64,000 nucleotides of DNA, taken from assembly GCA_013368375.1 (NCBI GenBank), contig JAACJP010000022.1, positions 248,001 to 312,000 on the forward strand, in the 5' to 3' direction. Every line of letters starts with the position of its first letter. Within the stretch, counting starts at the first letter, position 1. This DNA comes from Tricholomella constricta (taxonomy: Eukaryota; Basidiomycota; Agaricomycetes; Agaricales; Lyophyllaceae). The notes under the pieces were generated by a model. The model worked only from the letters and a program-made list of their open reading frames with translations. It did not search any database and had not been told where the DNA came from. A program made the translations under genes and the position numbers. Below, one piece after another: positions 1 through 13,072 of this stretch.

Positions 1-18
1 GTCGTATGTTTAACGCAT

Positions 19-47
19 CACGTGGTCAAACGCGCCAGCTATAAATA
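19..47 (+). promoter_or_regulatory. Histone H3 core promoter: E-box-like CACGTG and TATA box
   Basis: A CACGTG palindrome lies at 19-24 and a TATAAATA box at 40-47, about 93 bp upstream of the H3 ATG at 140. The spacing suits a TATA-driven promoter with a leader of roughly 60 nt. The partner of the CACGTG site is not known from the sequence. Fungal H3 genes are often divergent from H4, so a gene to the left of the window may share this region (inference). Confidence 0.6.
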
Positions 48-139
48 CCGACTCTTTGTTGAATGCGCATCTTGTTCCTCAACGCCAACCACTACATACC
101 GGCCAGCAAAACCAAGTCTCATTACATTTACTCGTTACA

Positions 140-883
<744 letters not shown>

Positions 884-1347
884 AGCCTCCTGTCATTCGA
901 GCTATTTATTCCTTTCCCGTGTATTCTATGTATCGCAATGCCACCTACCCATTCATAAGCCCCTCCTTATTCCCGTCCACGTCCTTTGTTACGTGTCAGA
1001 GACCCACTCTGCCTGTCGCATGCACAACGACCTGAAGGGATGTACAAGCGCATCTGTCGCCACTGAAACGCCTTTCTTTCTGATCCAATTCATCTCATCC
1101 TCATCTTCTTTCTCCTTGGCACGTGGCCAACCTGGCGATCCATCTCATCATGATGCCCACGATGCAGCCTCGTGTGCGCAGCCCTGTTATTTATCGCCGG
1201 CATGGCGCGTAACGTAACATCCACACCACATCTTCCTCTGCATCGACTCAACTGACCAAGAACTTGTGAATGCTCTGGTGCATCCCCACTCAACATTTCC
1301 GATTCCCAAGCAGACGAAAACGAGCGCGAACAGCCGCAACCGAAAAC
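884..1347. other. Intergenic region between H3 and the next gene
   Basis: Holds the H3 3' untranslated region and the promoter of the next + gene. No open frame here has recognisable protein content. No clear TATA box was seen close to 1348. Confidence 0.5.
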
Positions 1348-3201
1348 ATGCAACTGCACCACCACCACCCCAACAGCGATGAGGAGGATGCAACAACCGG
1401 TGCGTAAAAGAAATCCCCAACGCGCCACGCCACTCCCCCTCCCCCATTTATTGCGCCTGACTGACTTTCTGTCCCACACAGAATCAGGGATATTTTACCT
1501 CGTCCCGAACAAGTACGGCCCAGGCAAGACGCTCGTGCGCCGCCCGCGGCCGGCTCCCACCTCCGCACCGCTCGACGAGGACTTCGATGCTGCCACCACA
1601 ACGCGCGGCGCTCGCACGGAGTGGGAGCCTTCGCCCCGCGTCCGGGCGCGCTCGCCGCTGCCACCCATGTACCCCCCGCTGCCCCCGACCCCGGCCCCAC
1701 GGGCCACATCGCCCAAAGCCCAGACGCAGACGCAGCTGAGGATGCAAACCCCCACATCGCCCACGCCGAGCAAGCGACGCGACGGTCCCAGCACCGCGCG
1801 GCCTCTGAGCGGGGAGGGCGCCGCTGCGAATGCGGCGGGCAATGCGAGCGGGGATGTGTTGCAGATGTACGGGGAGTATGGGCATTACATGACTGAGCTA
1901 GAGCGCAAGTTTGGCGGGGGGCCTGATCTTACGCTGAGCCCGACGCGGAGCCGGGGCGTCAAGGCGGGGAGGGCGACACAGACGCAAGTGCAGGTGCAGA
2001 CGCAGCCGCAGCAGATCAACACGGATAGGATAGGGATGCCCGCGCGGCTTGGGTCCGTGGGACGAGCAGGGGGAGGGGGGGTGGGCACGGGCGGGGGAAC
2101 GCCGCGTGCCAGACAGTCATTTGAGATTGTAGATCGGAGGGTGTTGGAGGATGGGCCGGAGCGCACGGTGACGATCTCGACGTGGCGCGAGCAGGTTGCG
2201 GAGGAGGCGGACCAGCGCGCGAATATGGATATTTATTATCTGGATGCGAGGGATTATGCTAGTGCACAGGGCGGCAGTACGGATCTCGGTGGAGAGGGGG
2301 AGGATGTCGTGGTGGATGGAGATAGGGATGGGGTTGTGTCGGAGGCTGATAGTCTTGCGAAGAAGAGGATGAGGACTCTGCCGCCGAGGCCAGCGATTGA
2401 GGATGGCGCAGGCTCGAATACCATGGGGAGCATCCGCACTATCACTGACGAGTTGTCTGGAGAGAGTGAGCCAGAGTTAAAGGTATGTAATTCGCTGCTA
2501 CGCGTAGATCGCCGCACTGAACCTTCCTCCGCCTCGGCACGTAGCGACAGTCAACAGCGACAACGACGACGACGACGACTACGCACAACTCGTTAGGGCT
2601 GTCAAACCACGAACAAAGCAGACCTAGTGCATCAGGATCCTCGCTTTCTCCACCCTGGAATAACACCCCTCCACGCACACCCCCGCGCACCACACGAAGT
2701 CCAGACCCAAGCTGGCACAGCATTGACCCCCGGACCCCGCCCCCGCCCGAAAAGCTCACAAATGATCATATTCCTACTACCTCACCGCCTCGTTCCTCAA
2801 CACCCGTGCATCGAAGCCCAGACGGCAAAATGCGCCCCGATCGCTCCTCCCACACGCCTATGCGCAGCTCGACGCCGAACCGCGACAGGACACCGTACCA
2901 GGGCCAGGGCCTGCGCGACTCCCTGCCGTCATTCCACCCCACGCAGTCCGGGTCCACCATCAGCACGATCAAGTCCGCCTCCGCGATCGCCTTCGAGGGC
3001 ATCCTCGCGTCGTGCGAGCCCCCGCTGCTCCACATCGCGCCCTTGCTGGCGAGGCTTGGGATCGTGAATGAGGGCCACCTGCGCGCGATTGGGAGGCTGT
3101 CTGGGGAGACGAGGGATAAGGAGGTCAGAGAGGAGGCGTTAAAGCAGGGCGTTACGGTTATGGAGTGGGCTATCTTGTTGGATAAGTTGCAGACGATTTG
3201 A
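1348..3201 (+). CDS. Low-complexity protein of unknown function
   Basis: I do not recognise the family. Three exons fit: 1348-1399 (starts MQLHHHHPNSDEEDATT), 1482-2482 and 2545-3201, both introns GT-AG. The product is about 570 residues. The first three quarters are Pro/Ser/Thr/Arg-rich and probably disordered, with many SP and TP sites that would suit proline-directed kinases. The last 70 residues are different: an ordered, probably helical segment beginning with SAIAFEGILASCEPPLLHI and ending EWAILLDKLQTI, which is likely the conserved functional module. A short ordered patch, GIFYLVPNKYGPGKTLVRR, sits near the N-terminus. It lies between H3 and a histone deacetylase gene, all on one strand, but nothing in the protein ties it to chromatin. 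Confidence 0.8.
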
Positions 3202-3565
3202 GAGGTTTCGTAAGGGATTCAGAAGGGGGCGGAGGCTCGTATTTTAATGCCACAGGCAAAAGCTTGTGCATGATTTTATATTGGATGGTTAATGGCTCTG
3301 AAATCCATCGCAGTGTGGGTTTCAGTAATTTTATAATGGATAAAGGAGTGGTTGGGGATGGCCGGTTTTGGTGGGATTTCAAGATGGTATTAGCCGAGGC
3401 ACGCGACGCGACGCCAAGTTTCATTGTGCACGAGCAGCCTTGCATCCACCATCGAATCGACTTGGATTCCCTTCCTCTCTTGCAATTGCCATACATCTCG
3501 TTCCACCATTTAAATAAGCAACGATTATTTATCCAGGTCCATTGTTTTCTACTACGCTTCATCGT

Positions 3566-5901
3566 ATGTCCACCGAAACAGGTAAGTTCCATGCCACTGC
3601 AGAAAGCCAACGCCCTTACGGTTCGCCGACGACACACAGCAAGTCCGTCCAAACGGTCTGCCATATTCCTACAGGATGCATGCTACCAACACCAATACAT
3701 TCGGTCGCGGGATGTTTCTGCGATCGTGGAACGTCCAGAACGCCTGCGCGCAGTGACGGTTGGCCTTTCAGCTGCGATCGCGCGTCTTGAGACTGCGTTC
3801 CACGGCACCACGAGTGCAAATATGAATGTTCCGCTTCCACCTGCATCAGAAGCCGAAGAGGAGCCACTGGACCCGGACGATCTGGCAGCGGTCATGGGCC
3901 GCATGAAAATCATACCTGATTCTCGACCGTCACCTGTATCTATCGTGCGGAGCCAGGCTTCTGTCGACCTGCTCAACGATCCTGCTGTTAAATATATACA
4001 CGGAGACGTGGACGGCGATGTTTATTTGGAGGACCTGAAAGGCTGGGCGAGAGACAGCTGGGATAAGATACGCAATGGTGGTTCTGAGATTCCTGAGGGG
4101 CTAGCACAGGGCGATCTATATCGTGTGTCGGGTCGTTGTTTCATCTTATCTCACATTTGCTAACCAGATTGCTTGCTTTTCAGTTTGCCCGGAGTCTATG
4201 GACGCGATACAAGGAGCTGTTGGAACGGTTTGCGAGGCCGTTGACAGGGTTGTTGCTTCATCCAGGGACACCGGTGGCCCCAGTTCAGCTGCTTCTGCTA
4301 CACTGCCAACCCAAGACCCTGCTGTGCATCGTGCCTTTGTCGCCATCCGTCCACCTGGACATCACTGTGGGGAGGATACGCCTTCTGGGTTTTGCTTTGT
4401 GAACAATGTTGCTATTGGTGCGGCTCACGGTATGTAGTCACATCTTGTCGCGACCTTTCTTGATGTTCCGTCGTGATTGTAGCTCACCTCAAACACGGAG
4501 TGAATCGTGTGGTGATACTTGACATTGACCTCCACCACGGTATGTTCATTGGCCTTTATGAGAGAGTTCGGCCTCATAGCGTCGCGTCAGGAAACGGGAC
4601 ACAGTCAATTGTGTGGCAGATTAACGAAGAAACATATCGACAGAAACTAGAATCAGACGCAGGCGCTCCATCACCTGAGAGACCCGGCCTCCAAGTATAC
4701 TATGGCTCAATTCACGACATTCTCTCATATCCCTGCGAGGTACGATCTCCTTCGCTCCTCATAAAGGCCTATCTTTGAATCCTATCCGCCATACGGCGTA
4801 CGTTAGGATGGAAAGGCCGGGCTCATCCAAGCAGCTTCCGTGTCGCTACACAAATCCCACGGCCAATATATCGAGAACGTCCACCTCCAAGAATATACTT
4901 CCGAAGAGCATTTCTGGAACACCCTGTACACGCAGGAGTACAGCAAGGTCCTGCGCAAAGCCGAGGAATTCCTCGACGGGACCGGCGGGCCCGGGGACGA
5001 CGTCATGGTGTTCATCAGGTAAGTAACACGCGCCCCGAAGCCATCACCCCCCGAGTTCTCATCTGTATATGTTTGAGGTAGCTGTGGCATGGACGCATGC
5101 GAACACGAATACGAGTCCATGTCGCGCCACAACCGCAAAGTGCCCACGGGGTTCTATCACCGCTTTGCGCGCGATGTGTGTGCGCTCAGCGACCGCTATG
5201 CCCAAGGGAGGGTTGTCAGTGTGCTGGAAGGCGGATACAGCGACCGCGCCCTCATCAGTGGCGCTATGGCGCATCTCTCGGGGCTTGTCGATATGGACGC
5301 CGTCGTCGAGGAGGAATGGTGGAGCGTTGAGAATCTCTCCAAGGTACGCACCACGCCACCTTCCCTCTGTTTTGCTCCTACGAATGTCAACGCGGCTTGA
5401 ACACACACACAGATCGAGAAAGCCACGAAGAAGCGTCGCGGCGGCCGAGCCTCTGTCGGCACGCCAGGAACGACTGAACCGTGGCTCGAGCGGACGCTGG
5501 AGCTCTTCAACTCGTTAAACTCCCCCGGGCAGGCGAAACAAGGGACACCAGCGTCTTCCCGCACACTGGTTCCCCCGTCTTCGATGACGCTCCGCCAACG
5601 CAAAACCAGGAGTGCCGGCGCCAGCACCAGCCCCACGCCGTCCGCGTCCCCTTCCCCTTCCCCTGCCAACGCGTCGGGTCTACAGCGCACCGGATCGGAC
5701 GTGCAGCCAAAGGCGCCCCGCTCAGGCGGGAGGGGGAATGTGAAGGCTGAGCTTATGACGCCTTCGTCGTCGACGGGCACTGAGGGCAGTACTTCGAGCG
5801 GCTCGAGCGAGGCCGACCTTGCGGTCTCGGCCGGGCTTAGGAAGGTTCCTCGTGTTGTTCTGCGTCTGGGACCAGACCCTAGTCTTTCCGCTGGCTCTTA
5901 G
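3566..5901 (+). CDS. HOS3: Histone deacetylase, HOS3-type
   Basis: Zinc-dependent lysine deacetylase removing acetyl groups from histone tails. Eight exons fit exactly: 3566-3581, 3640-4122, 4184-4429, 4483-4539, 4591-4739, 4807-5018, 5082-5343 and 5413-5901, giving 637 residues. Catalytic landmarks are all present: RPPGHH followed by GEDTPSGFCFVNN, then DIDLHHGNGTQ (His pair and zinc-binding Asp/His), SCGMDACEHE, and LEGGYS near the end of the domain. CGMDACEHE and the overall order match the fungal HOS3 branch better than RPD3 or HDA1. After the deacetylase domain come about 160 Ser/Pro/Thr-rich residues without a fold. The start is set by the 16-nt first exon (MSTET), which splices in frame to ASPSKRSAIFLQDAC. 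A second start within the longer upstream open frame is less likely. Confidence 0.93.
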
Positions 5902-6219
5902 TTCCCAGGTGCTCGATGATACCCTCACCTTCTTCAACTTCGATACCCGGATTTTGGATATGTAGTTTGTAATAATGCTAGTTGTGAAAGAGTGGGGCGA
6001 CTCGGAGGAGGGCGATGTATACTCATATAATTTTAATGCTCTTGCACTTACTGAAAGCTAGAAGGGTATGTGAAGATGTATTTTGATGATACAAGATCCA
6101 TAGTCGTCGTATCTTCCTCACGTTAGTGGCGTTGGGAAAATTATTCCATAGTGTGTGAGTAGTCCTATATAAAGAGCGAAGAAAGCGTATAAATAGTTCT
6201 AACGAGCCTGCGTACCAAC

Positions 6220-7322
6220 TCATGCGGGCAAGACCATGAGCCCATGCACGGCCCACTCGTACACGCCGAGGAAGACGGCGCCGCCTGCCGATATCCATAG
6301 AGTCCTGGGGACGACACCGGCAAAGAGGGCGCGGACACCCTCGTTGACATAGATAGCTACCATCCGGCTTCGGAGGGATGGGAGCTTCTCCTTTGATGGG
6401 TTCTGCGGCATTGCTATTGAGTGCGGCCGTGTGATATATTTACAAGGCAGCTTACACGCAGATCGAGCATGACGCGCGTTTTCAGCACGTCCAGAGGCGT
6501 GGTGAGTGCCGCGGCTATCCCGCCTGCTATGCTCCCGCATACGGCCGCCTCATGCGCGTAAAGAGGCTTCCGCTGAAGCTTGCGCGACAGTCGAGCTTTC
6601 ATCAGCTCGTATAATGGGAATTGTAACGAAGTGAACGGGATCTACAGGACAGCGTGAACGCATGTTAGTATAACCATTCGGGTTCCACGCACCTCGCGCA
6701 TGATGGTTGAGCGGAAACCTCGATAAAAGCCGCTCCAGCCGTCATTCGCTAGTACTTGCTTAGCGGCGGCGAGTGATGATTTACCCAGGGCGCCGTAGGT
6801 CATGGTCTGTGTCCTGGTCTTTATGACTTCAGTGGGAACACGGATCAAGCATGCCGTCTGGAGGGAGTGTAAAGATATTGTCACTAGACCAGCGAAAATG
6901 TCCATACAACTTCTGCCACCGATGCAGAGAGCATGTGGTTGACTGGCGCGAGATTCTGGGGAAGCGGGGAGTGCTTCTTCATTGTTTCATACGTGGAGAA
7001 GAACACAGCAGCTGATACACCCTTCAAAGATTAGATCCTGATCTGGCTGCATAACAATTAGGAGCGTACCACCCGGTGCGCTGCCGACAACAACACTTCC
7101 GATACCCTTGTAGATGCCACTGAGCCCTCCAGCACGTGTGAATCCCTGCGCAGACTGAAGCCGCGTTTTAATTGTATCTATAGGGAAGAACAATAGATCT
7201 ACGGCGGTTCCTGCTGCACCGCCGGCCTGACGCGGGTAAACCAGTTATTGTTACATTGAAAATCATCGAACACGTACCACAAGGGACTGAACGAAGGTTG
7301 GCTTGACATCCCCATTGGCCAT
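6220..7322 (-). CDS. PET8: Mitochondrial S-adenosylmethionine carrier (SLC25 family)
   Basis: Inner-membrane carrier that imports S-adenosylmethionine into mitochondria in exchange for S-adenosylhomocysteine. Six exons from the minus-strand start: 7322-7278, 7226-7070, 7011-6908, 6857-6693, 6641-6456 and 6402-6220, giving 279 residues, the usual family length. All three SLC25 repeats keep the Px[DE]xx[KR]x[RK] signature: [20 protein letters not shown] and [10 protein letters not shown]. The first repeat ([20 protein letters not shown]) and the end ([18 protein letters not shown]) are typical of the PET8/SAMC subgroup rather than of other carriers. No cleavable presequence is expected. It is divergent from the F-box gene at 7788, with 465 bp between the starts. 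Confidence 0.92.
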
Positions 7323-7787
7323 TGCGGACCCAGGGCAATCTGCGCGACTTGGAGAGATTGCTGGTTCGCTGTCAGAGATGGCGGTTTTATGGGAGGAGAG
7401 CAAGCGAAGGCTGACCTAATCTCGGCGCAGTGTGAAAACATATAAAATTGAGCTCTGATTGATCAAACTGATTGAGCTCTTCTACTTGACTTTGACCATC
7501 ATAGTTGGCCGATATTGATCGTTCTTGAAACGTACGGTACGATCTGCCCTCACTTCCAGCTCGACAACGCTGATTGATACGGAGTCGTCGTATTCCTTTG
7601 AGAATTTCGATCAAACTCGACGTGTAGGGTTATCCTTTCACGACCCCTTGACCAAAGGAACAGTGGCCTTCCATCGAGGGTATTGATTATATAAAGGCCC
7701 TAATTCAACCACAGGCATATTGCATTATCCTCCAGCTACTGCCCTACTAACGATCACCATCGCTCGTCTAGGATCATTTTCGTTGAT
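7323..7787. other. Intergenic region between divergent PET8 and F-box genes
   Basis: Should contain both promoters. A TATATAAAG element lies near 7687-7696, about 95 bp before the F-box start. Open frames here on the minus strand have no recognisable protein content. Confidence 0.45.
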
Positions 7788-9346
7788 ATGCACTGGTGCC
7801 TTCAAATCCCGGAGATTCTTGGATTGGTCTTCCAAGAGATATCTGAAAACTCGCAATTGACTTCTGAAAGTCAGGGCGCTCTTTTCGCCCTCGCCCAAAC
7901 ATGCCGTGCCTTCAAGGAGCCAGCCCTCAATGCTTTGTGGAAGTATCAAACGAGCCTGGTCCCGCTTGTTAAATGTTTTCCACAGGACGCGTGGCAGTGC
8001 GCTGTTCCAGGAAATGATAAATCTCTGGTATGTCTTCAACCTTCCTATAAAATTGAGGTTTACCTACAAGAGCGTGTCCTCAGCGCTTCATTCGGCCACT
8101 TCTGGACGCGGACTGGGACAGGGTACGCTACTATGCGCGACGTATAAGGATCCTCCGGTACATCACACCAGCACCCACCCCTAGAAGGACACAAGAACAT
8201 GCACCTCTTGCGGTATACCAAGTGTTGTCCGTTTCCATTCCGGAAACTCTGGGCCATCTCGCTCCTAATCTGCGAGTATTAGCTTGGAAGGAATCCGATA
8301 CATGTTTCCCTTACATCCGAGTCCTGCTGGCTCCCACAATCACTAGACTCGAATTGCCGATGACGGGATCCGACGTTCTGAGGTTATCGTTCCTCCCGAT
8401 TGTGCGACAACTTTGCCCCCTTCTCACACACTTCGTGTCCGATTATTCGAGCCCTGTAATTCTTGAGCCCAACTTTACGCGAGGAATATCTCAGGCCATA
8501 TGCCAGTGGAGTTCTATCCGAGTCCTCGAGGTCGGAGATTTAACGAACGACGCCTTCAACCACCTTGCGAAAATGCCTTCAGTTGAGATGCTCTCAGCAT
8601 CATCGATCACTACTGAATACATTCCCGGCGGTTCCAATAAATTCCCGGCACTCCGTTATCTTAAGCTCTACCGGGCGAGATTGGATTGGGCTACGAGCCT
8701 CTTGGCAACTATAACCATCCCAGTCCTTGAACGAGTTTGTTTGCACCTTGATTCACAATCTGCGATTGGCTGGAACGATTTGTTTCGATTTTTGGGTCGG
8801 TCACATGCCACGTTGACGAGAGTGGATATCGTTCTTGTAGTTGATCGCGGAGAGGATGTTGATGGCGTCAGTCAAGGTGCTCTGTGGCCTCTGTTAGCTC
8901 TTTCGACACTCAAACGCATCACATTGATCGCGCCCACGGTCCATCTCGACGATGCTTTTCTTGAAGGAACGGTGGGCGCCTGGCCTGTATTGCGTTACCT
9001 TGTCATATGCTCTATCAATAGCCATTACGCGACCCTTGGAGGACTGATTTCTTTGATCGCAAATTGTCCTTGCCTCGAGCATTTGGAAATTTGCATTGAC
9101 ACATCGTGCATGGATATGCCTTGTCTGCCGACGGGCGTGTCTAATCCGAACATTAAAGGACTCGTTCTGCGCATCTCTGAACCTGTAGCGGACCCTTACA
9201 GATTTACCGAATTCCTTGCGCTTGCGTTCCCTGGTCTCGCTTCCATTCAATGTCGCGGTCTTTTTTGGATAGGTGGCAATGCGCTTTCGGCGAACATGGA
9301 CAATCTCTTTCTGATAAATCATCTTCTTCCAATCCCCAATCTTTGA
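7788..9346 (+). CDS. F-box-like protein with LRR-like repeats
   Basis: Member of the large Agaricomycete F-box family; by family knowledge such proteins are SCF ubiquitin-ligase adaptors, with unknown substrates. Two exons fit, 7788-8027 and 8084-9346 (56-nt intron), for about 500 residues. The N-terminus MHWCLQIPEILGLVF followed by LAQTCRAFKEPALNALW has the Leu/Ile-Pro-x-x-hydrophobic layout of an F-box. The rest is irregular leucine-rich repeat sequence (for example LPNLRV-like and LEHLEICIDTSC segments). It is the first of a tandem cluster: 10826-12375 is an intact paralog, with a decayed copy between them and a fragment after. The F-box is degenerate, so Skp1 binding is not certain. Confidence 0.8.
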
Positions 9347-9743
9347 CTATTCTCACAATCCCCGTTCCTTGTCAACGCGGTCCTTTTGCCGCATCGAGTT
9401 TCGCACTGTCGTCGTAACTCTCAGCCACACCGTGTCTCCGTCTACCATTTCTGGCATGAATTCTACCATACATACAACATCCTCATCCTCCTACTCTTCA
9501 CACGGACATTTTCACCTGCAGGGACTTCAATACATTGTTACTAAACGCCTCCCGCTTCTACCGCCAGCTACTGGGAACATTCATACTGGTACAAGCTCCA
9601 TATCAATTATTTAGCTACTTGGACAGTTGTTTATTCAATTTTATATTTCCTATCGCAATGTATCAGAACGACTTGGACCAATCTAATTTGGACTGAATTA
9701 CTGTTATTCTTGTTATACACGACAATGAATATCACTGAACGGC
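9347..9743. other. Spacer downstream of the first F-box gene
   Basis: About 400 bp of 3' sequence. No gene seen. AT-rich from about 9600, and it may hold the remnant promoter of the decayed F-box copy. Confidence 0.4.
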
Positions 9744-10680
9744 ATGAACTTGATCGGAATCCGGAGTACTCATGCTTCCCTTCAACCACCCACAACCTCA
9801 ACGGTTTCGCCAACGTTTGCGCCATACAGGTTCCCCGAAACTTGGTGTGCGCAAATGCCTCGAGACCCAGAGCTCTTTGCTATTCTACGCAAAGAGCTCA
9901 CTGTCCCCGCTGAGAGCCTGCAGGTGGGCCAATGGACCCTTGCGGCTCTTTCTCGGGCAAGAAAAATCCTTACGGAACCCGCTCTCCGTAAGCTATGGCG
10001 ACACATGACTGGTCTAATTCCCCTCATCTATTGTCTTCCATCGGGTCCATGATGACATGGGAAATTGGGTACATTTTCTGCGATAGATCTCAAGGACAGT
10101 CTTTCCTTTGCAATGCAGGACCTTGGCTCCAATGCTAGTATACCCTCTAACCCAATTTTGAAGCTTCGGCCCTCCCAGTCCTCAAGGACCGTTGCCTCTA
10201 CCTCGCAAATGTCACTGCAGAGGGTTCGGAGCTTGTGCTTTGGGTTTCGAACTTGGTTATCCCTTTCCCTGAATATAGTTATGGAAGACCTCACTGATGC
10301 TGGCCTCAACTTGTCCTGGGATATTTTCGCCATAAAATGTGGTCCGAGCTCGCGGGCTTTGGGTCGCACTTCAGGCGGTGACAAATTTCCTGCACTTCGT
10401 CAGTTAAAACTCACTGGTGAGGCGACCGCAAATGAACGACCACTTTTCTCACATTCCTCACTGTGAATAGATCTATCTCGACTTTTTTCGATGCGCTTGG
10501 CTAGCGACGGAGCCAGTGCTCGTAGAAAATGACCTTCGAATGTCGAATTTACTACTTAGATATTCTCCAACCCTTACTTTCCATTGCATTCCTCACTCGC
10601 GCAAAATCTGATATCAGTCGAGTCACTCTGCGAACTTGTACTCTGTATGGATAATCATAGTGGGGATTCACGTTTGATCT
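9744..10680 (+). pseudogene. Decayed F-box-like paralog
   Basis: The frame at about 9930-10040 reads LAALSRARKILTEPALRKLWR followed by GLIPLIYCLP, matching the F-box region of both neighbours (EPALNALW...LVKCFP and EPAFDMLW...LVRCFA). The frame then stops. Later pieces resembling the paralogs appear in shifted frames with stops between them: one at about 10150-10290 (VLKDRCLYLANVTAEG) and one at about 10340-10420 (GDKFPALRQLKLTGE, compare GTGKFPALRRLELQGM in the intact copy). No single splice model restores a full gene, so I call it a pseudogene of this family. A weakly expressed truncated protein is possible. Confidence 0.7.
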
Positions 10681-10825
10681 ATTGAATGTATACGATGTGT
10701 CAGTTAAAACGCGTGGTGGCGGAATCCGGATGCGTGATGGATGGATGGATGTGAAATCCTTTTGCTCAAGACAAGTTACACCCGTTGAACGTTGAACGTC
10801 TGGCTCTTGCCTCCCGGACTTAGGA

Positions 10826-12375
10826 ATGCATCAGTGCCTCAAAACTCCCCAGATCTTTGCTATGGTGTGCAAAGAGGTCTATTTCGGATCTACGGATCTG
10901 AGATGCAAACACGATACACTTGCAGCCTTGGCCCAAACGTGCCAAAGCTTCATGGAACCTGCTTTCGATATGTTATGGCGACGACTGTCTAGCCTTACCC
11001 CTCTCGTTCGGTGTTTTGCGCAGGATGTGTGGCAGTTAAAGGGCTGTACCATCGTAAGTTCACCATCCGTAAAACATGGTTCCTTCTTATTTTGCTGTAG
11101 AGTTTCAACCGCATTCCCCAACCCTCAGAGTGGGAGAGATTTCTATTTTACGCCCGCCGAGTCAAACTTCTACGGTACACATCACTCGTCCATCCGCGAA
11201 ACCCTGACTACGCGCCCCATGCTGTTTGGCAAGTGTTGAATCTTACCAGACCCTCGTCCCTGGCGCATCTCCTCCCCAATCTCCAAACATTGTTTTGGAA
11301 AGCATCTGATGAAGTCTTTCCATACATCAGGCTACTTCTTTCACCCACATTGAAGAAGCTTGAGGTGAGCATGCGGGTGCGGGTCTCCAGCATTGGCTCT
11401 AACCTGTTGAGGCCATCCGTCCTCCCAACCTTGAAGGAACTCTGTCCTGCCCTGGTTAACATTACCATTACCAGTGTGAACACCATGGAACGCGTCCAGG
11501 GAGTCTCAGACAGTATCCTCCACTTGGACACTCTTTGTTCTCTGCATATTGAAGGAAGCATTAGCATCGATGCTCTCAATCACATCGCACAATTCCCGTC
11601 TCTCCAAAGCTTCCATTTCACAATATCTAGAGGCATGCCGCCAATTGACTCTGTTTCCGGCACTGGCAAGTTCCCTGCGCTTCGTCGACTGGAACTCCAG
11701 GGAATGGAGTTGGAATGGATCAACGATCTTCTTGCGGCCATCACTGTTTCTGTCATCGAAACAGTAAACCTCATTTTCCCCTTACACAACCCTACTGGCT
11801 GGCAAGCCCTTTTAACTAATTTGTCGCTGTCTCATGCCACCTTGAGGATTTTGAAACTGAAAGAAAATGGTCATGCGGGAACCGACAATTCCATCAATTC
11901 TGACACACTCAGGACATTACTCGCTTGTTCATATATCACCCACGTTTCCATACACCCCGCTCATAAGCTCGACCTCGATGATCAGTTGCTTCAAGGGTTT
12001 TCCGAAGCCTGGCCCCACCTTCGCCATCTGGATCTGGGTTACCAAGACCTTTGGCTCAAACCTTACCACATCACCCTCAAAGGACTCTTGCCCTTGGTCC
12101 GCGGGTGTCCTAAGCTAGAACACTTGGAGCTTCTTCTCAACGCGACCGCGACCAACTTTTCTCTTGCGACGCGCCCTGGCATGGGCACATCAAGTGCGAC
12201 GTTAACCACACTGAAATTGGGTTACTCGCCAGTCGGTGATCCAGCCAAGGTCGCTGCCTTCCTTTTCGATGTTTTCCCAAATGCAACAACTATTACGGGT
12301 AATGACGAGGGCTGGACTGAAACCCTCGACCTTTTCAACTTGTTCAAAACTATGCGTCAGTGGCCAGCTCAGTAG
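10826..12375 (+). CDS. F-box-like protein with LRR-like repeats (second intact copy)
   Basis: Paralog of 7788-9346. Two exons, 10826-11053 and 11101-12375, with one 47-nt intron at the matching place, giving 500 residues. The N-terminus MHQCLKTPQIFAMVCKEV and the EPAFDMLWRRLSSLTPLVRCF block align with the first copy. The second exon opens with a block (PSEWERFLFYARRVKLLRY) that matches ADWDRVRYYARRIRILRY there. The remainder is leucine-rich repeat-like up to the C-terminal LKLGYSPVGDPAKVAAFLF. The two copies are clearly diverged, so the duplication is not recent. Proposed role is substrate adaptor of an SCF ubiquitin ligase, by family analogy only. Confidence 0.8.
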
Positions 12376-12531
12376 AGCCGGAAGGGACCATCAAATAACG
12401 TGTCTCCGCATACTTACGGCATGTCCACCTCATTCATTGTAATAATAACATCTAACCTTATGCGTGAAATCGTAGGACTGTTTATCGCCTTCAGTCAACA
12501 TTGTTCTTTCTTTTTTTGAAGTACTCAAAGA

Positions 12532-12760
12532 GATCCGTGTCCCACGCTACCATGGCTATCTCAAATTCTTCGTTGACCGCTCTGAGCTTGGCTACTCGCC
12601 AATTGATGACCCTGACAAGGTTGCTGCCTTCATTTCCCGACTTGAAGTCATCGACGGAAAGGCCTATCGCTCCTTTCGCCTACACCAATTGACGGTCAGC
12701 CATCTTCCTTCCCTTCTCACGACTGTGCTGCATGTGCATTGACATGTGCCTTTGATGTGC
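12532..12760 (+). pseudogene. C-terminal fragment of an F-box-like paralog
   Basis: At 12583-12640 one frame reads ELGYSPIDDPDKVAAFISR, nearly the same as KLGYSPVGDPAKVAAFLFD near the end of the intact gene just upstream. It continues as an open frame (LEVIDGKAYRSFRLHQ) to a stop near 12740. No F-box or repeat region precedes it, so it is a leftover 3' end of a further tandem copy, or the product of an unequal crossover. Confidence 0.7.
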
Positions 12761-13072
12761 TTTTCTGGGCACAGCCGCGGCGGAGTTGTGATCGTTGACG
12801 TGGAGCAGATACTGAATTATGGCTTATACCGGAAGTTTACTTGCATTCTTCGTACAAGCAAAGATCCAATTGAACATTCAAGCCCACAACGTAGGCACCG
12901 TCTATACATACATAGACAGACGGAAACCAGCCAGCATTCTTGTCAAGCGCGGATCGGACCATCGGCATCTACACGTGCAGGCGCGTTTACGTCAGCTCAT
13001 TATAGCTAGCTGGCTCTGAAGCAAATTCCGTATCCTGGACCGGCGTCGATGTAAAAGCTCAGGTTCTGCACG

